From Dallia pectoralis (lineage: Eukaryota > Chordata > Actinopteri > Esociformes > Umbridae), in NCBI GenBank assembly GCA_029465975.1, contig CM055739.1, positions 11,251,513 through 11,315,512 of the forward strand: a stretch of DNA of 64,000 nt. The letters are read 5' to 3'. The notes beneath the pieces are model-generated. The model saw nothing but the letters and a program-made list of their open reading frames with translations. It was not told where the DNA came from and searched no databases. Positions within the stretch are counted from its first letter, which is position 1, and each line of letters opens with the position of its first letter. A program made the position numbers and the translations under genes. Of the stretch, positions 11,500 to 25,700 are shown piece after piece.

Positions 11500-12071
11500 A
11501 TGCTTACACACATTTCCTGAAACACTGGCAAATCTTCTGAAAAACTCTGAAGACAAATGTAAAAAAAACAGACCACTATTTATACAGATCTTCTGAAATA
11601 CTGTATGCTGTACGTCTCAGCAAACACCGCTGGATTTATAAGGTGTCGCTCATACAGAACAAATAACAGAACAAAGAAAAAAAGCCTTCTGTGTATACTG
11701 TACAGAAGAAGGAAACAAAGCTGCATCCTGCCTTTGGCTTTTGTTTGGTCACGGGTCCTCGTCGACATCACAGTTGATGTTCTCCCTGGCCGGTATCACC
11801 TGGCATCATGAACCCAGCCCTGATATGCTCCAGCAGCTATATCACAACATGCTTCCTCTTCGTCTTATAGGAGGGGCCTGTGTACCTCCCAACACCAAGC
11901 TGAAACTGAACATTCCTCAAATGGGTTGAGAAATAGAGAATATGGCGGCAGATGAAGAACAGAAAAATGTGGGTGGTCGATGAACCAGTTGCGGACTAGA
12001 GTCCAGGAAGGTGATGAGATGGGCCCAGCAGTAAAGGCCAAGGGTTGCCTTGGTGATTTATTCAGGTCCAC
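11500..12071 (-). mobile_element. degenerate IS630/Tc1-superfamily DDE transposase fragment
   Basis: On the minus strand, 12071 down to about 11865 reads as a transposase C-terminal segment: L-V-R-N-W-F-I-D-H-P, then L-P-P-Y-S-L-F-L-N-P-F-E-E. This is the PPYSPxLNPxE signature around the final glutamate of the DDE triad, followed by S-A-W-C-W-E-V. A shifted frame near 11740-11800 resumes with A-R-E-N-I-N-C-D-V-D-E, matching the family's C-terminal tail as I recall it. The frame is broken by at least one shift and stops, so the copy is inactive. Sequence to about 11500 resembles the 3' flank of such elements, but that border is uncertain. Confidence 0.7.
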
Positions 12072-12164
12072 ATAGTGTTGTTCCCCCTTTGCTGGCCGGG
12101 AACCTCAACAACGGCCTGCTGGCTGAGGACGTTCCTTCACCGTTGGTCGGTACCAGTTGCTGTC

Positions 12165-12480
12165 TGAAGGAGGTGACGAGACTTCTGAAGGGTGGAGAAT
12201 GGAGTCCAGGAGGTGGAGACTGGAGTACGGAAGGAGGTGACTAGATTACTGACGGGTGGAGAAATCAGTACATAAGGTGGAGACTGGAGTACTGAAGGAG
12301 GTGACTAGAGTTCTGAAGGGTGAAGAATGGAGTCCAGGAGGTGGAGACTGGAGTACGGAAGTAGGTGACTAGATTACTGACAGGTGGAAAAATCAGTACA
12401 TAAGGTGGAGACTGGAGTACTGAAGGAGGTGACTAGAGTTCTGACGGGTGAAGAATTCAGTACATAAGGTGGAGACTGAC
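12165..12480. repeat. imperfect tandem repeat of GGTGGAGACTGGAGTAC type
   Basis: Modules 'ggtggagactggagtac', 'ggaggtgactagattactga' and 'aatcagtacataaggtggag' alternate. The larger module recurs at about 60-120 bp spacing (12185, 12247, 12307, 12369, 12430). No gene. Confidence 0.8.
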
Positions 12481-12530
12481 TGGAGCTCTGGAGGAATGTG
12501 ATTGGGTCTTAGTCATACTTATGGTCAGGC

Positions 12531-12612
12531 TGTGCTCACGTGAGGCTGTGCTCACATGAGGCTGTGGTCATGTGAGGCTGTGGTCATGTGAGGCTGTGGT
12601 CATGCGAGGCGC
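12531..12612. repeat. 16-bp short tandem repeat, about 5 copies
   Basis: The unit 'gaggctgtggtcatgt' recurs with C/G variants. Confidence 0.85.
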
Positions 12613-15600
12613 ATTGACCTTGAGTTGACTCTCACCTGATCTGATCATCTCAAAATAGCACAACTCTGTAAGGAATAGCTCAACATCCCTAAAAAGCCTC
12701 TAAATCAAACATTTAAAGAGCAAATGAGAACCGATTAAATAGTAAATAGACAAACTTTGAAAACTACAGCAACGGAAACCGAAAGAGGGGAGTGAGAGAA
12801 GAAGAGATCAGAGACAGAATGAGAACGGGTTAGAGCGTCAGAGTGTCCTCTCTGTAAAAGGGCCAATTATATTCCTAGTGTTCTACAATGGCCTCCTTAC
12901 TGCAGTGAAGAGAGATTAAGAGAACGTGTAAGTCTAGATCCGTGTTGTCATCTAATCCTCCAGACTAGAGTGTGTACACGTGTGTACATTGTGTTAGTGT
13001 TTGTGTGTGTGTGTGTCTGCTTCAGCAGTGTAGCATCACTTTACTGCACCACTACCAGTCAGGCGATCAGTCGTCAACTTCCTATAAAACATTCAACAGA
13101 GCCAGGTCCACAGACAGCACACGCCAGTCGGGAAAATGTCTCAGAGAGACGGGTCAGCTGTGTGGAACAACACAGACCCGTTACCCGTAATCCATAACAT
13201 TATTTATTGTAGACCAGAAAAGTACATTCAACAGGAAAATAATGGAATGGACAGAGTTGGGTATTTCAGTCAGAGCCGTAATTTGTAACCCCGCCCCCAA
13301 AGACAAACCATTCTGGTGAGACAACCCCAACACCCCGTGTTTCCCCGTCAGGTCACTAATAGGCGTCTCACAACCTCACTGTTCTCTACTAAACACTCAC
13401 CATCGATCCGTGGCAACATCGTAGCCTCTCACCACACCGACACTTTGAAGAAAGGCTATGTCAGCACAATCTGACTGTAAATGTATGGTTCTTAGATTAG
13501 AGACCTATTCTGGGAGTTACACACACACACGCACACACACACACACAACGGGCTTAGCTGAGAAGTGATGCTGAAAGAATTCAATTATGTTGCTGAGTTC
13601 AACGAGTTTGCAATGTGTTAAAAAAAGTATACGCAATTGAGAGATCCGTTTAGCATTCTGTAACACTCAGGATTTTAGTACTGTTTCATTCCTCTCTCAC
13701 TCGCAGTGTTAGGGCAATAAAACAATTAATACAATTATAATTTTTTTAACTGTCCACGAGACGGATATGAGAAAGATATAGAAACTAGAGCAGTCCGTGA
13801 TGACAACAATTTCCCAGAATGCCCCCGATTTTAGCACTCCGTGTTCTCGCAATCCACTCAACATCTTACTACAGAGCATGGAAAGATAGATTTCACCACA
13901 TTATTATAGTGCCTGTGTCTTCCACTCTTCCTCTCTCTACTCTCTCTTCCCCATTGTCTTCCCTCTCTAACTTTCCTTCTGCTCACTCTCTCCATCTTAT
14001 ATCGCACTCTTTGTCCTCATATTTTAAATAACCAATGAATGACCACTGCCATCATAGAAAACTCCTGAATGAGGCATTCTCCTCCTTGGCATCGACAGTC
14101 GCGACACCTCTGGATGGCTAATAGTGGTTCGCTCCACTGCCAACATCTGGCTCCCGTTGTGTGTCCAGACAGCTGACACAAATTTTATTAAACTAGATTA
14201 GAATGAGTGAGTTAACCAATAAATATAACCAAACCTGCATTGCGTAATCACTTCAATATGTGAAAATAACGCCACCTGAATGCATTACTGCAACCATCAC
14301 AGGACAGTTCAACAAAAACCATGCAAAAAGTTTCACCCCAAGGAACGCAAAGTCACCTGTGGTAGCATCTTCATTGTTTCAGAACTCAGGGAGACCTTCC
14401 CATTGCTCCACGCTCTTGCCCCTGTAACACACCTATAGACTCATCCTTGCTCTCCATACTTCCCGTATTGCTACTTCTAAGACTTCTAGCACTGTTTCAG
14501 TTCCTGCTCCTGGTGTCATAAGGACCAGGCGTCCGTCCAGCCCTGGTCCCTGTGACACGACTGCTGTGGTCACATGATGATCAAAAGATACACTCTTTTT
14601 AAGGGCAGAAAATCCATTTAGACTTTCCACTCCGAGACAGAGTTTCCTTGTTGATCACCAGGGCCAATGGATAAGCAGACGGCTCTTGTTCCAACAAAGG
14701 TACAACTCAGGTATATGACATTTTCATTGATTCATAGGACGTGTGTCAGACAGAAGGTGTCACTTTTAAACAAGATCTCAGACAGCCATTGCTTTATGTC
14801 TGGCAGACTATAAATCACATAAACGTTCAACATTTCCATGACAACAGCCGGCATGGGAAGGTAAGCGGTCAAGGCCAAAACACACTAGCGATGTGACGTC
14901 CATAGAATCAACCCGTAATGCCTAATCAAACGGGCCTTTGTGCTCCGGGACAGAGAGGAACATTCATGGGAATGACACACTCGGATCAGAGAGTGGGATT
15001 CGTGAATCCTGATGCGCTTGTCCGTTGTGGAAACAGAAGGACTATATTATGGTACACTGTGCCCGTGGCTATCACCCATAGCCTTACCTTAGCCATGCAG
15101 TGAATAAAGCAGTGCTCTGCCTCTACGACATATCGGAGTTCCCATCAACCATGAAGAAGTAAAGCAGCCGCCCAGAACAACAAGTGGCCAGACCCCCCCC
15201 CCCGTTGTCACTCTCCATCTTTCCCACTGCACTCCTTCACAGACGTGTAGACAGCGTGTCTCCAAGATCTCATGCCACATGCTTTGATACCATGAGTACC
15301 TCGTTTTAATTTCGCCTGAAGCGGGACAAACCATTTAGGAAATGATTAGATAACCTGATCAACAGTATCCTGTTGACATGGCTCCCTGGTCGATAATCTT
15401 CCAGCAGTATTTCTGTGTGTATGTTATCGCATACGGGATGTTCTTCCTTTCAATTAGCTATAGTTCTTTCCCGGTGTCCTCTGCCGCTCGTCCTCTGGCT
15501 CGTTCCTCTTCGCCAAAAAGGTATTTCCAGGCAGAACGGGCAGTTAATTAGGTCTCGAAGTTGAGAATGTTTCTGCCTTTTAGCATAGGGAGGAAGGAGA

Positions 15601-16028
15601 AGACAGTAATGCTTCAGTAATGTCCTATCAAAATGACAAACTATCAACCAGCAGGATTACATGGCCACTCCCTTATTAGTTAGGCTGGCACAAGCTCTGA
15701 CTCGGCAGAGGGCAGGGATCTCTAGGATAGAATCACCTAAATGTTTATATCCATATAGAAATGTATTGTGTAGAATGGACACGGCGTCCTTTCATCTAGA
15801 AATGCAGAGACAGTTTTAGTGCAATTCATTTCTCTCTATATAAAAAAGACTGCTCTCCTCTTAACATGCGGTTAGAAGTGGCTTTTAGTTGGATTATATT
15901 GAACTGGTATGAGTAGCTCTACTTGGGTTGGGGAAAATGACTTCACAGAACACATTTTTTTATTTATTTAACTTTTATTATTCCCGAGAGTCTTAGTGAG
16001 GACAGAATACCTCTTTTACAAAGGAGTA
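12613..16028. other. 3.4 kb of non-coding sequence, no gene seen
   Basis: Short TG/AC runs occur at about 13000-13018 and 13520-13548, and a C9 homopolymer at about 15194. No exon with flanking splice sites was recognised on either strand, and none of the open frames (65-81 codons) resembles a known protein. I looked for the second exon of atp11a on the minus strand and did not see it. Confidence 0.5.
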
Positions 16029-16165
16029 CTGAGGGTGTCGGGTGGGGGAAGTGAGGGTGTCTGGTGGGGGAAGTGAGGGTGTCTGGTGGGGGAAGTGAGG
16101 GTGTCAGGTGAGGGAAGTGAGGGTGTCGGGTGGGGGAAGTGAAGGTGTCAGGTGGGGGAACAGCG
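16029..16165. repeat. 22-bp minisatellite, about 6 copies
   Basis: Unit 'gtgagggtgtctggtggggg' plus 'aa', with GTCGGG and GTCAGG variants. It is G-rich on the plus strand with several GGGGG runs. Confidence 0.93.
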
Positions 16166-17150
16166 AGGTGTGATAACACTCTAATTACACCGCTCACACA
16201 GTCCAAATACTGCTATTTAACCTCACCTCAACTCAATCAATACAAGAAGCTTAAGCCAAAGCTCAGTGTCTATAGACCATAGGAGAAATATATGCACAGT
16301 TATGTTGTGATGACTAGTATGACTAGTCATCCACTTTTTGTTCTTTTTGTATTGTTCTCACCATTTCCAACAGGTTGGCTTGAGTTGATTATGCACACCT
16401 GGTTTGAGTTTGGTAATTAGCAGGTGTATTTTAGTCACTGAGTGTGGTTGCACTTTGCTTTGTTTATTTGAATGTCACATCAGATAGTGGGTGAGTGTTT
16501 GGTGGTGTCGCTGTATTTTGATGTTTATAGTAAGTCGCTTTATATGCACAACTTTATTTTCATTAGTGTTTAGATTATTCAGTTCGTGTTTCTTTTCCCT
16601 GTTGGCAAAATAAATGCCTGACTCATTCCACACTACACCTAGAAGAAATTGTGACAGATGTCCTATGAGAGATGTGAATCACTGTCATTCAGCAAGCCTG
16701 TTTCAATTAAAATCATTAAGTATTTAATGTAAGACAAAAATAAGATGTTTAAAGCATTCACGCGGATTATTTCATACTCTTTTTACATTTTTTTACACAA
16801 AATACAGGGTTGTCCTTTTTGCTCTGTGTGAATTACAGACAAGCCAGACCACATTAGACTAACAACTAATGACAAGTGGTGTCATGTTCCTGAGAGTCCT
16901 AGCACTTTATTCGTTTAGCTCAGATCATGCTGATCTCAGAACGCCACACCTATCACCTTCTCTCCCTGCATGACCACCTGATGGGTGGCTAGGCAGTATT
17001 AACTACGGTACGGTGTGAAGCTATCAAACTAGTAGGCGTCATCAAACCAGTAGACAGACGCTATAACATGATATTAATTTATACAGCCATCGCCTCATTA
17101 GATATCAATATTAGATTGCCGTATTGCTGTTAGTAGCTATAAGACAAGTA
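16166..17150. other. non-coding, possible decayed dispersed repeat at about 16370-16640
   Basis: The segment with 'gattatgcacacctggtttg', 'aattagcaggtgtatttta' and 'ccctgttggcaaaataaatg' has the feel of a fish retroelement terminus (an AATAAA near its end). I could find neither paired long terminal repeats nor a target duplication, so the call is weak. The rest shows nothing. Confidence 0.3.
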
Positions 17151-17169
17151 CACAATAATAATAATAATA

Positions 17170-18385
17170 ATAAAGCAAAGCACATTGCAATACATTACAA
17201 TAATAAAGCTAAGCACATTGCAATACATTACAAAAATAAAGCTAAGCACATTGCAATACATTACAATAATAAAGCTAAGCACATTGCAATACATTACAAT
17301 AATAAAGCTAAGCACATTGCAATACATTACAATAATAAAGCTAAGCACATTACATACATTACAATAATAAAGCTAAGCACATGCTATACATTACATTTAA
17401 TAAAGCTAAGCACCTTGCAATACATTACAATAATAAAGCTAAGCACATTGCAATACATTACAAAAATAAAGCTAAGCACATTGCAATACATTACAAAAAT
17501 AAAGCTAAGCACATTGCAATACATTACAATAATAAAGCTAAGCACATTGCAATACATTACAATAATAAAGCTAAGCACATTGCAATACATTACAATAATA
17601 AAGCTAAGCACATTGCAATACATTACAATAATAAAGCAAGCACATGATATACATTACAATAATAAAGCTAAGCACATTGCAATACATTACAATAATAAAG
17701 CTAAGCACATTGCAATACATTGCAATAATAAAGCTAAGCACATTGCAATACATTAGAATAATAAAGCTAAGCACATTGCAATACATTACAATAATAAAGC
17801 TAAGCACATTGCAATACATTACAATAATAAAGCTAAGCACATTGCAATACATTACAATAATAAAGCTAAGCACATTACATACATTACAATAATAAAGCTA
17901 AGCACATGCTATACATTACATTTAATAAAGCTAAGCACCTTGCAATACATTACAATAATAAAGCTAAGCACATTGCAATACATTACAATAATAAAGCTAA
18001 GCACATGCTATACATTACAAAAATAAAGCTAAGCACATTGCAATACATAACAATAATAAAGCTAAGCACATTGCAATACATTACAATAATAAAGCTAAGC
18101 ACATTGCAATACATTACAATAATAAAGCTAAGCACATTGCAATACATTACAATAATAAAGCTAAGCACATTGCAATACATTAAAATAATAAAGCAAGCAC
18201 ATGCTATACATTACAATAATAAAGCTAAGCACATGCTATACATTACATTTAATAAAGCTAAGCACATTGCAATACATTACAATAATAAAGCTAAGCACAT
18301 GCTATACATTACAATAATAAAGCTAAGCACATTGCAATACATTACAATAATAAAGCTAAGCACAAGCTATACATTACATTTAATG
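17170..18385. repeat. 33-bp satellite-like array, about 37 copies, with AATAAA in nearly every unit
   Basis: A 33-bp unit with core 'aataataaagctaagcacat' then 'tgcaatacattac'. Variant blocks show a larger-scale repeat: 'cacattacatacatta' followed by 'cacatgctatacatta', 'catttaataaagc' and 'gcaccttgcaatac' occurs at 17346 and again at 17871, exactly 525 bp apart. Since 33 is a multiple of 3, several frames stay open on both strands. Almost every unit carries AATAAA on the plus strand only. Confidence 0.96.
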
Positions 18386-21082
<2,697 letters not shown>

Positions 21083-21121
21083 CCATCTCGTGATGAAGTT
21101 CCGAATGGTGCTAAAATTCAT
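21083..21121 (-). CDS. atp11a: putative first coding exon of atp11a (P4-ATPase flippase)
   Basis: On the minus strand an ATG at 21121 (adenine at -3) opens 13 codons, M-N-F-S-T-I-R-N-F-I-T-R-W, ending in phase 0 at 21083 before a consensus GTGAGT donor. As I recall it, human ATP11A starts with 13 residues of the same pattern (M-D-C-S-L-V-R-T-L-V-H-R-Y: Ser4, Arg7 and Arg12 shared, aromatic at 13) before the conserved C-A-G-E-E segment, which is where alternative first exons of the ATP11 family join. Human TUBGCP3 and ATP11A are head-to-head neighbours, and so is this exon with the gene at 22705. The product would be a plasma-membrane/endosomal P4-ATPase that, with CDC50A, moves phosphatidylserine and phosphatidylethanolamine to the cytosolic leaflet. 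Only 13 codons are visible, so the call rests on synteny, length and phase as much as on sequence. Confidence 0.55.
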
Positions 21122-22704
21122 TCTGTAACAGGTTCAAGCTGCTCCAAGTTGCTTTTTTGTTCAGCGTCTCCTTCAATCTTTTGACGCTATCTATGTTTTA
21201 TTTCTGTTCTGTACTCCATGATCTTCGGACAGGCCCCTTGGTCACTATGATTGTCCGGGAGGGATTATAGTAATTCTATCCTATAACCGCAACCTACCGG
21301 CCACTCGGAAAGGTAACGTTCAGACCCGCAACCGATTTCATACTTTTGTTTTCCATGCATGTGCCAAATTCCAAAACCGGTGCACTCTTCCTTTCCCCTA
21401 ATGTTTAAAAAGCACAGACGCCCACTTATTTTTGGTGAAAGTCTCCACCGTGTTTTTCCTCTGCGGTGCTCCTTCCTCCTCTCCCTCACCTTCCTCGTGC
21501 TTGTAATCTTCTTGGCTTTCTGCTCTCTGGGCAAATTCGTTTTTTTCTTCGTCGTACGTCACGGAGAGGCGTAAGCGCGTGCGCAGCCCACTGTCACTTT
21601 ATTGCCTATACGGGAATTTATTAGTTTCAGCCAGACACCCATTGCTCAGCAGAATAACTGGAGTAATTTACTAAACTGTTGCATTCACTGTGAGTGAGAA
21701 GTCAGTGGAAGGACGCATTTCCAATAAATACATGGTCACATCTATTGTACAGTTTTGGATCATACAATTTGATTTATTCTAGAACATATAGGCTATGTTG
21801 AAAAAAACGTATAGAGCGAAATTGTGTGGGTATTTGTGCGTGCGTGTGCGTGTTTATGTGTGATGATTTTTGACCTGAACCAATGGACCGCAGAATTTGA
21901 TCCAATTGCAACAGTTAACTCAGTTAACTATGGTAAATATAACATCACATTCGGTATTGTGTTTATTTTTAACTGTAAATAATGTGTTTAATGTAGATTA
22001 TATTTATTTTGAACTTTTTACTAACTTACTTGGCGATATATATACAAATCATTAAATGTGTTTTAAAGATAACGAACGAATAATACATTATATTTGTTGG
22101 ATGGTGTGCTAAATAAACAGATGGCCACTGCTGTCCTTTAAAAACGTAACTCGTCTGTTCAGGCAATAGTCCCCTATACCCAACAAAGGAGAGCAAACAT
22201 ACGACCTGCAAATCTGGTTTAAAACGTAGACATAAAACTTCGCTGTCTATGAATAGAGGTGAATAAAGTTAAGGAGCTGTCCACTCTACTGGTTCTGAAA
22301 TTCAAAAACACAGAATATATTTCGATAATGTTGCATTTTGTTTAAATTTACTCATATCAAATCATTGTTAAGTAATCTAGAGCATGCTTTAATTAATATT
22401 ATATTACATAGCCACTTTACTTCAAATTCACCGCGTAAGCACGGTGAATGCTAGGAACTAGAGAATGCGGAACCTTTTTGCGCCGTTGCGTTGTTTCGGA
22501 GGGCATTATTTTCATTCATTGGTCCGTGTCAGTGCTATTTGCTGCTATAGTAGCAACGCCTCCACTGAGGACGCTTTCGGCGGGTTCTGTTAAAATGGCT
22601 GTTGCGGACAGTGGACACCCGGTGCAGGAACAATCGTAGCGCGCACAAGTACAACTGTAGCCGGTATCTTATATTCGTTTAGGAAAAGGAAACACACCAA
22701 CGCC
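21122..22704. promoter_or_regulatory. putative bidirectional promoter between atp11a and tubgcp3
   Basis: The two putative start codons are 1.58 kb apart and point away from each other. At about 21554-21592 there is a CpG-rich patch with a CRE-like 'tacgtcac' and an NRF1-like 'gcgcgtgcgcag', placed to serve the minus-strand gene. Nearer tubgcp3 are an inverted CCAAT box (ATTGG, 22518-22522) and a YY1-like 'aaaatggct' (22592-22600). An RFX/X-box-like 'gccatggcaac' overlaps the tubgcp3 start codon. No TATA box was evident. The AT-rich centre (21700-22440) shows no gene. Confidence 0.45.
22595..22639 (+). other. possible upstream open reading frame of tubgcp3
   Basis: A 14-codon frame (starting M-A-V-A-D-S) opens and closes 66 bp before the tubgcp3 ATG, inside the presumed 5' leader. 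Its ATG sits in an AAAATGGC context that is also a YY1-like initiator motif, so it could mark the transcription start and not be translated. Confidence 0.3.
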
Positions 22705-25700
22705 ATGGCAACTATAGATCAAAAGTCACCAAATGTCCTCCTGCAAAGTCTCTGCTGCAGGATCACTGGGAAGAGCGAAGGTAGCTATTGTAGCTATGCT
22801 AGTTGAGGTTAGCTAACCCAGGCGCGGTTCTGCGTTGGCATGCTACCTTAGCTAGTCCGTTTGCTAAATAAATCATGATTCTGATGAAATAGGCTCATGC
22901 CAGGCAGTTGTCCTCCGCTTTCTTAGTTAGATAGCGACGTTAACCACACTACGTAGCTGCCTTGTAACTAGTTTAACGTTAGCTACAAAGCTAGTAATGA
23001 CTGTAGCTAACTAGTATTACTGTAGAGTTGTGACAGCTAGTAGCACATACGTCGGGTTAACTAACAACATATTAAACTCACTGTATCTTTTGTTACCTAG
23101 CCATATCAAATATGATAGCAACTAGAATAGTCTTTATGTGCCCCATCTAATGGTTACTATCCAGCTAGTTAGCTTGCTTTGCCTTACCCTTTTCCAGCTA
23201 GTTAGTTTGCTTAATCTTATCCCTTATGTGATACTTTACAGTAAGTTTTTGATGAACTGTAATAATATATGGCTTTACTTAGGTATCCAATGTCAGTTGC
23301 ATGTATCAAATTAGTTAACCAAGTAATAACAAGCTATTCATAGTAGGAGTTACAGTAATGTTAACAACTAGCTCGCTACCCCTTTCTATGAAACTGTACA
23401 TATGTTTTTAGAGGTTCTGTTACAATTAACGTAACGTGACTAGTTATCTGACCCACGCTTGACAACTGTATTGTAGTTTGTTGCTTTCTACTATGTCTTG
23501 TTCAAGTAACTAGTTGGGGATTAAAAGATAACTTGCCCTGTCAGTCCGAGTGTTTGAATGAATACCATATTAAATTGGTAGGTGCATGCGCCTGAATTGC
23601 AGATATTCAGTGCTCTACGAGACTTTTTACATTTTACAACCCATTTTAAATTTCAGCCGAAGTGGCTCACCAGTTTCAGTATGCGGTTAGAGTCATTGGG
23701 AGTAACTATGCGCCCACCATTGAGAGGGATGAGTTCCTGGTGTCTGAGAAGATCAAAAAAGAATGTGAGTGACCTGTAGCTTTTTTCTTCCTACAGCGGA
23801 CACGTTTGCTTGAGTGTATCCTCTGAAATGCGTTCTGTATGGTTGATTAAGGCATCTGCACAATGCTGGTTTGACTCTCGGTTATAAACGTTTATCTTTC
23901 CTATATGTATGCGTTTGCTTTCTTTCCCCTTTATAACCTTTATAACCTTTCTGTCGCTTATTAGAGGTGACAGTAATGTACAGACTTCAATACATAAATA
24001 CATTTGTCAGGAGCCTGTACAATAGTACATTTCAATAAATTGATTTTGTAGTCGGACTTCCCCGACTAATGGACATCTATCGATTGCAAATTATAGTAAA
24101 GACAAAAATAACAGCACTTAGCCCTGAGTTATGTCTCTTCATTAACTGTTTTTTTTTTTTTGGAATCAGTTTATGGCTGTGTATTTGGTGGATTCGGTTA
24201 TCGCAGGTTGGTGAGTTTTAAATGGCTTTCTTCTGCTCCCAGTGCTGAAGCAGAGGAGAGAGGGCGATGCAGCTCTGTTCTCTGAGCTCCACAGGAAGCT
24301 GCAGACTCAGGTCAGCCTTCTGTTCTATAAACCCTGACGTGTGCTCTTATAACGTGGAGGGGTTTCTGGAGGGAACTCATTGGAAATGTGCTGTGCTTTC
24401 CATTACCAGGGGGTGCTGAAACACAGGTGGTCTGTCTTATACCTTTTGCTCAGTCTCTGTGAGGACCCCAGAAAACCATCCAGAGTGAGTATACCTCAAA
24501 CCAAACACTGACCGTTGCCATTTACAGACACAGGAATAGAGGAACATCACAATTCTATGGACAACATCATCATACCACTGCAGCCATGTCAGCACCAATA
24601 CCATTGCACGTTGTATGTAATGTAGGCTTTGCTATTTGGAACATTTTAATATTGAATTGATTGATTGATTCATAATTTCATGTGTCCTTGCCAGGTGGGC
24701 AACTACGGGGCACTCTTTGCCCAGGCCCTGCCCCGGGATGCCCACTCCACCCCGTTCTACTGCACCCGGCCCCAGAGCCTGCCTCTCAGCTACCCCGGGG
24801 CCTCTCAGATCTCCACCAGCTTGGGTACCAGTGGGGTCAGCAGCCTGGGGGTGTACTCTCTGAACGGCCCGACGCCCACGCCTCAGTCCCTGCTGGCCGG
24901 GTAAGGGTCAATCAATCGAATGCGTTTTATTAGGCCCCTTTCACATCAGCAGTTGTCACAAAGTGCTTTTAAATAACACCCAGCCGGACCATTTGATGGG
25001 ATCCTGACGGCATCTTAAATCAGGGGAGCCTGTTGGCAGGGGGAAGCATTGTCTTTATAACCATTTATTTCAGCAGGACATTTACATTCTATTGTGAGCA
25101 TCAATTATGAATGTCCCTCTCCACAAACCCGCCAAGCACTTACGCGTTTTACTGAATTGGCCCGTTTCAATAGTGGAAGGTTACATCACTAACGATATAA
25201 AAGTCATTTGGAGCTGAGGTTTTGCTTCGGTGTCGTGACTCTTAAGCCGTGGTTGAAAGCAGCAGAGAGCCAAGAGGCCCTCGTTACCAGGCTATTAGCT
25301 CTGTCCCCAGGCGTTAGTAATGGGCCCTACAACACAGTTGGCACTACAAGAACGAGTGTAGGGGAAGATAATGGAACGTCGACGTGGAGGGAACACATCT
25401 ATGCCTACATACGTGTTGGTGTGTATGCATTTCTCGTAAAGTGACCCAGGGAATATGACATGGTGAATACATTTTGACAGTTGTTGTTCTGGTTTGGGGA
25501 TTATATGGGGAAACATTTGCAATGGTACAACAAGAGGGGCTCTGTTTTGTCCAGGCCCCAGTCAGCAGGGCAGCAGCTGGGCTCTCGGCTTGCATGGGCT
25601 CTCCCCACCACCTCTAACGCCTTCACCCTGGCACCTACCTCACGGGCCCCTCAGGGCCCCCCAGCCCTATCCAACAGAGCCCCCAGGCCAGGTCGTGATG

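Noticed and set aside
17170..18385. CRISPR-like regular repeats
   Set aside because: Units are directly contiguous with no unique spacers, and the surrounding genome is vertebrate.
21265..21534. 89-codon minus-strand frame
   Set aside because: Lies in the presumed 5' leader or promoter of atp11a; no domain, and the better start for that gene is at 21121.
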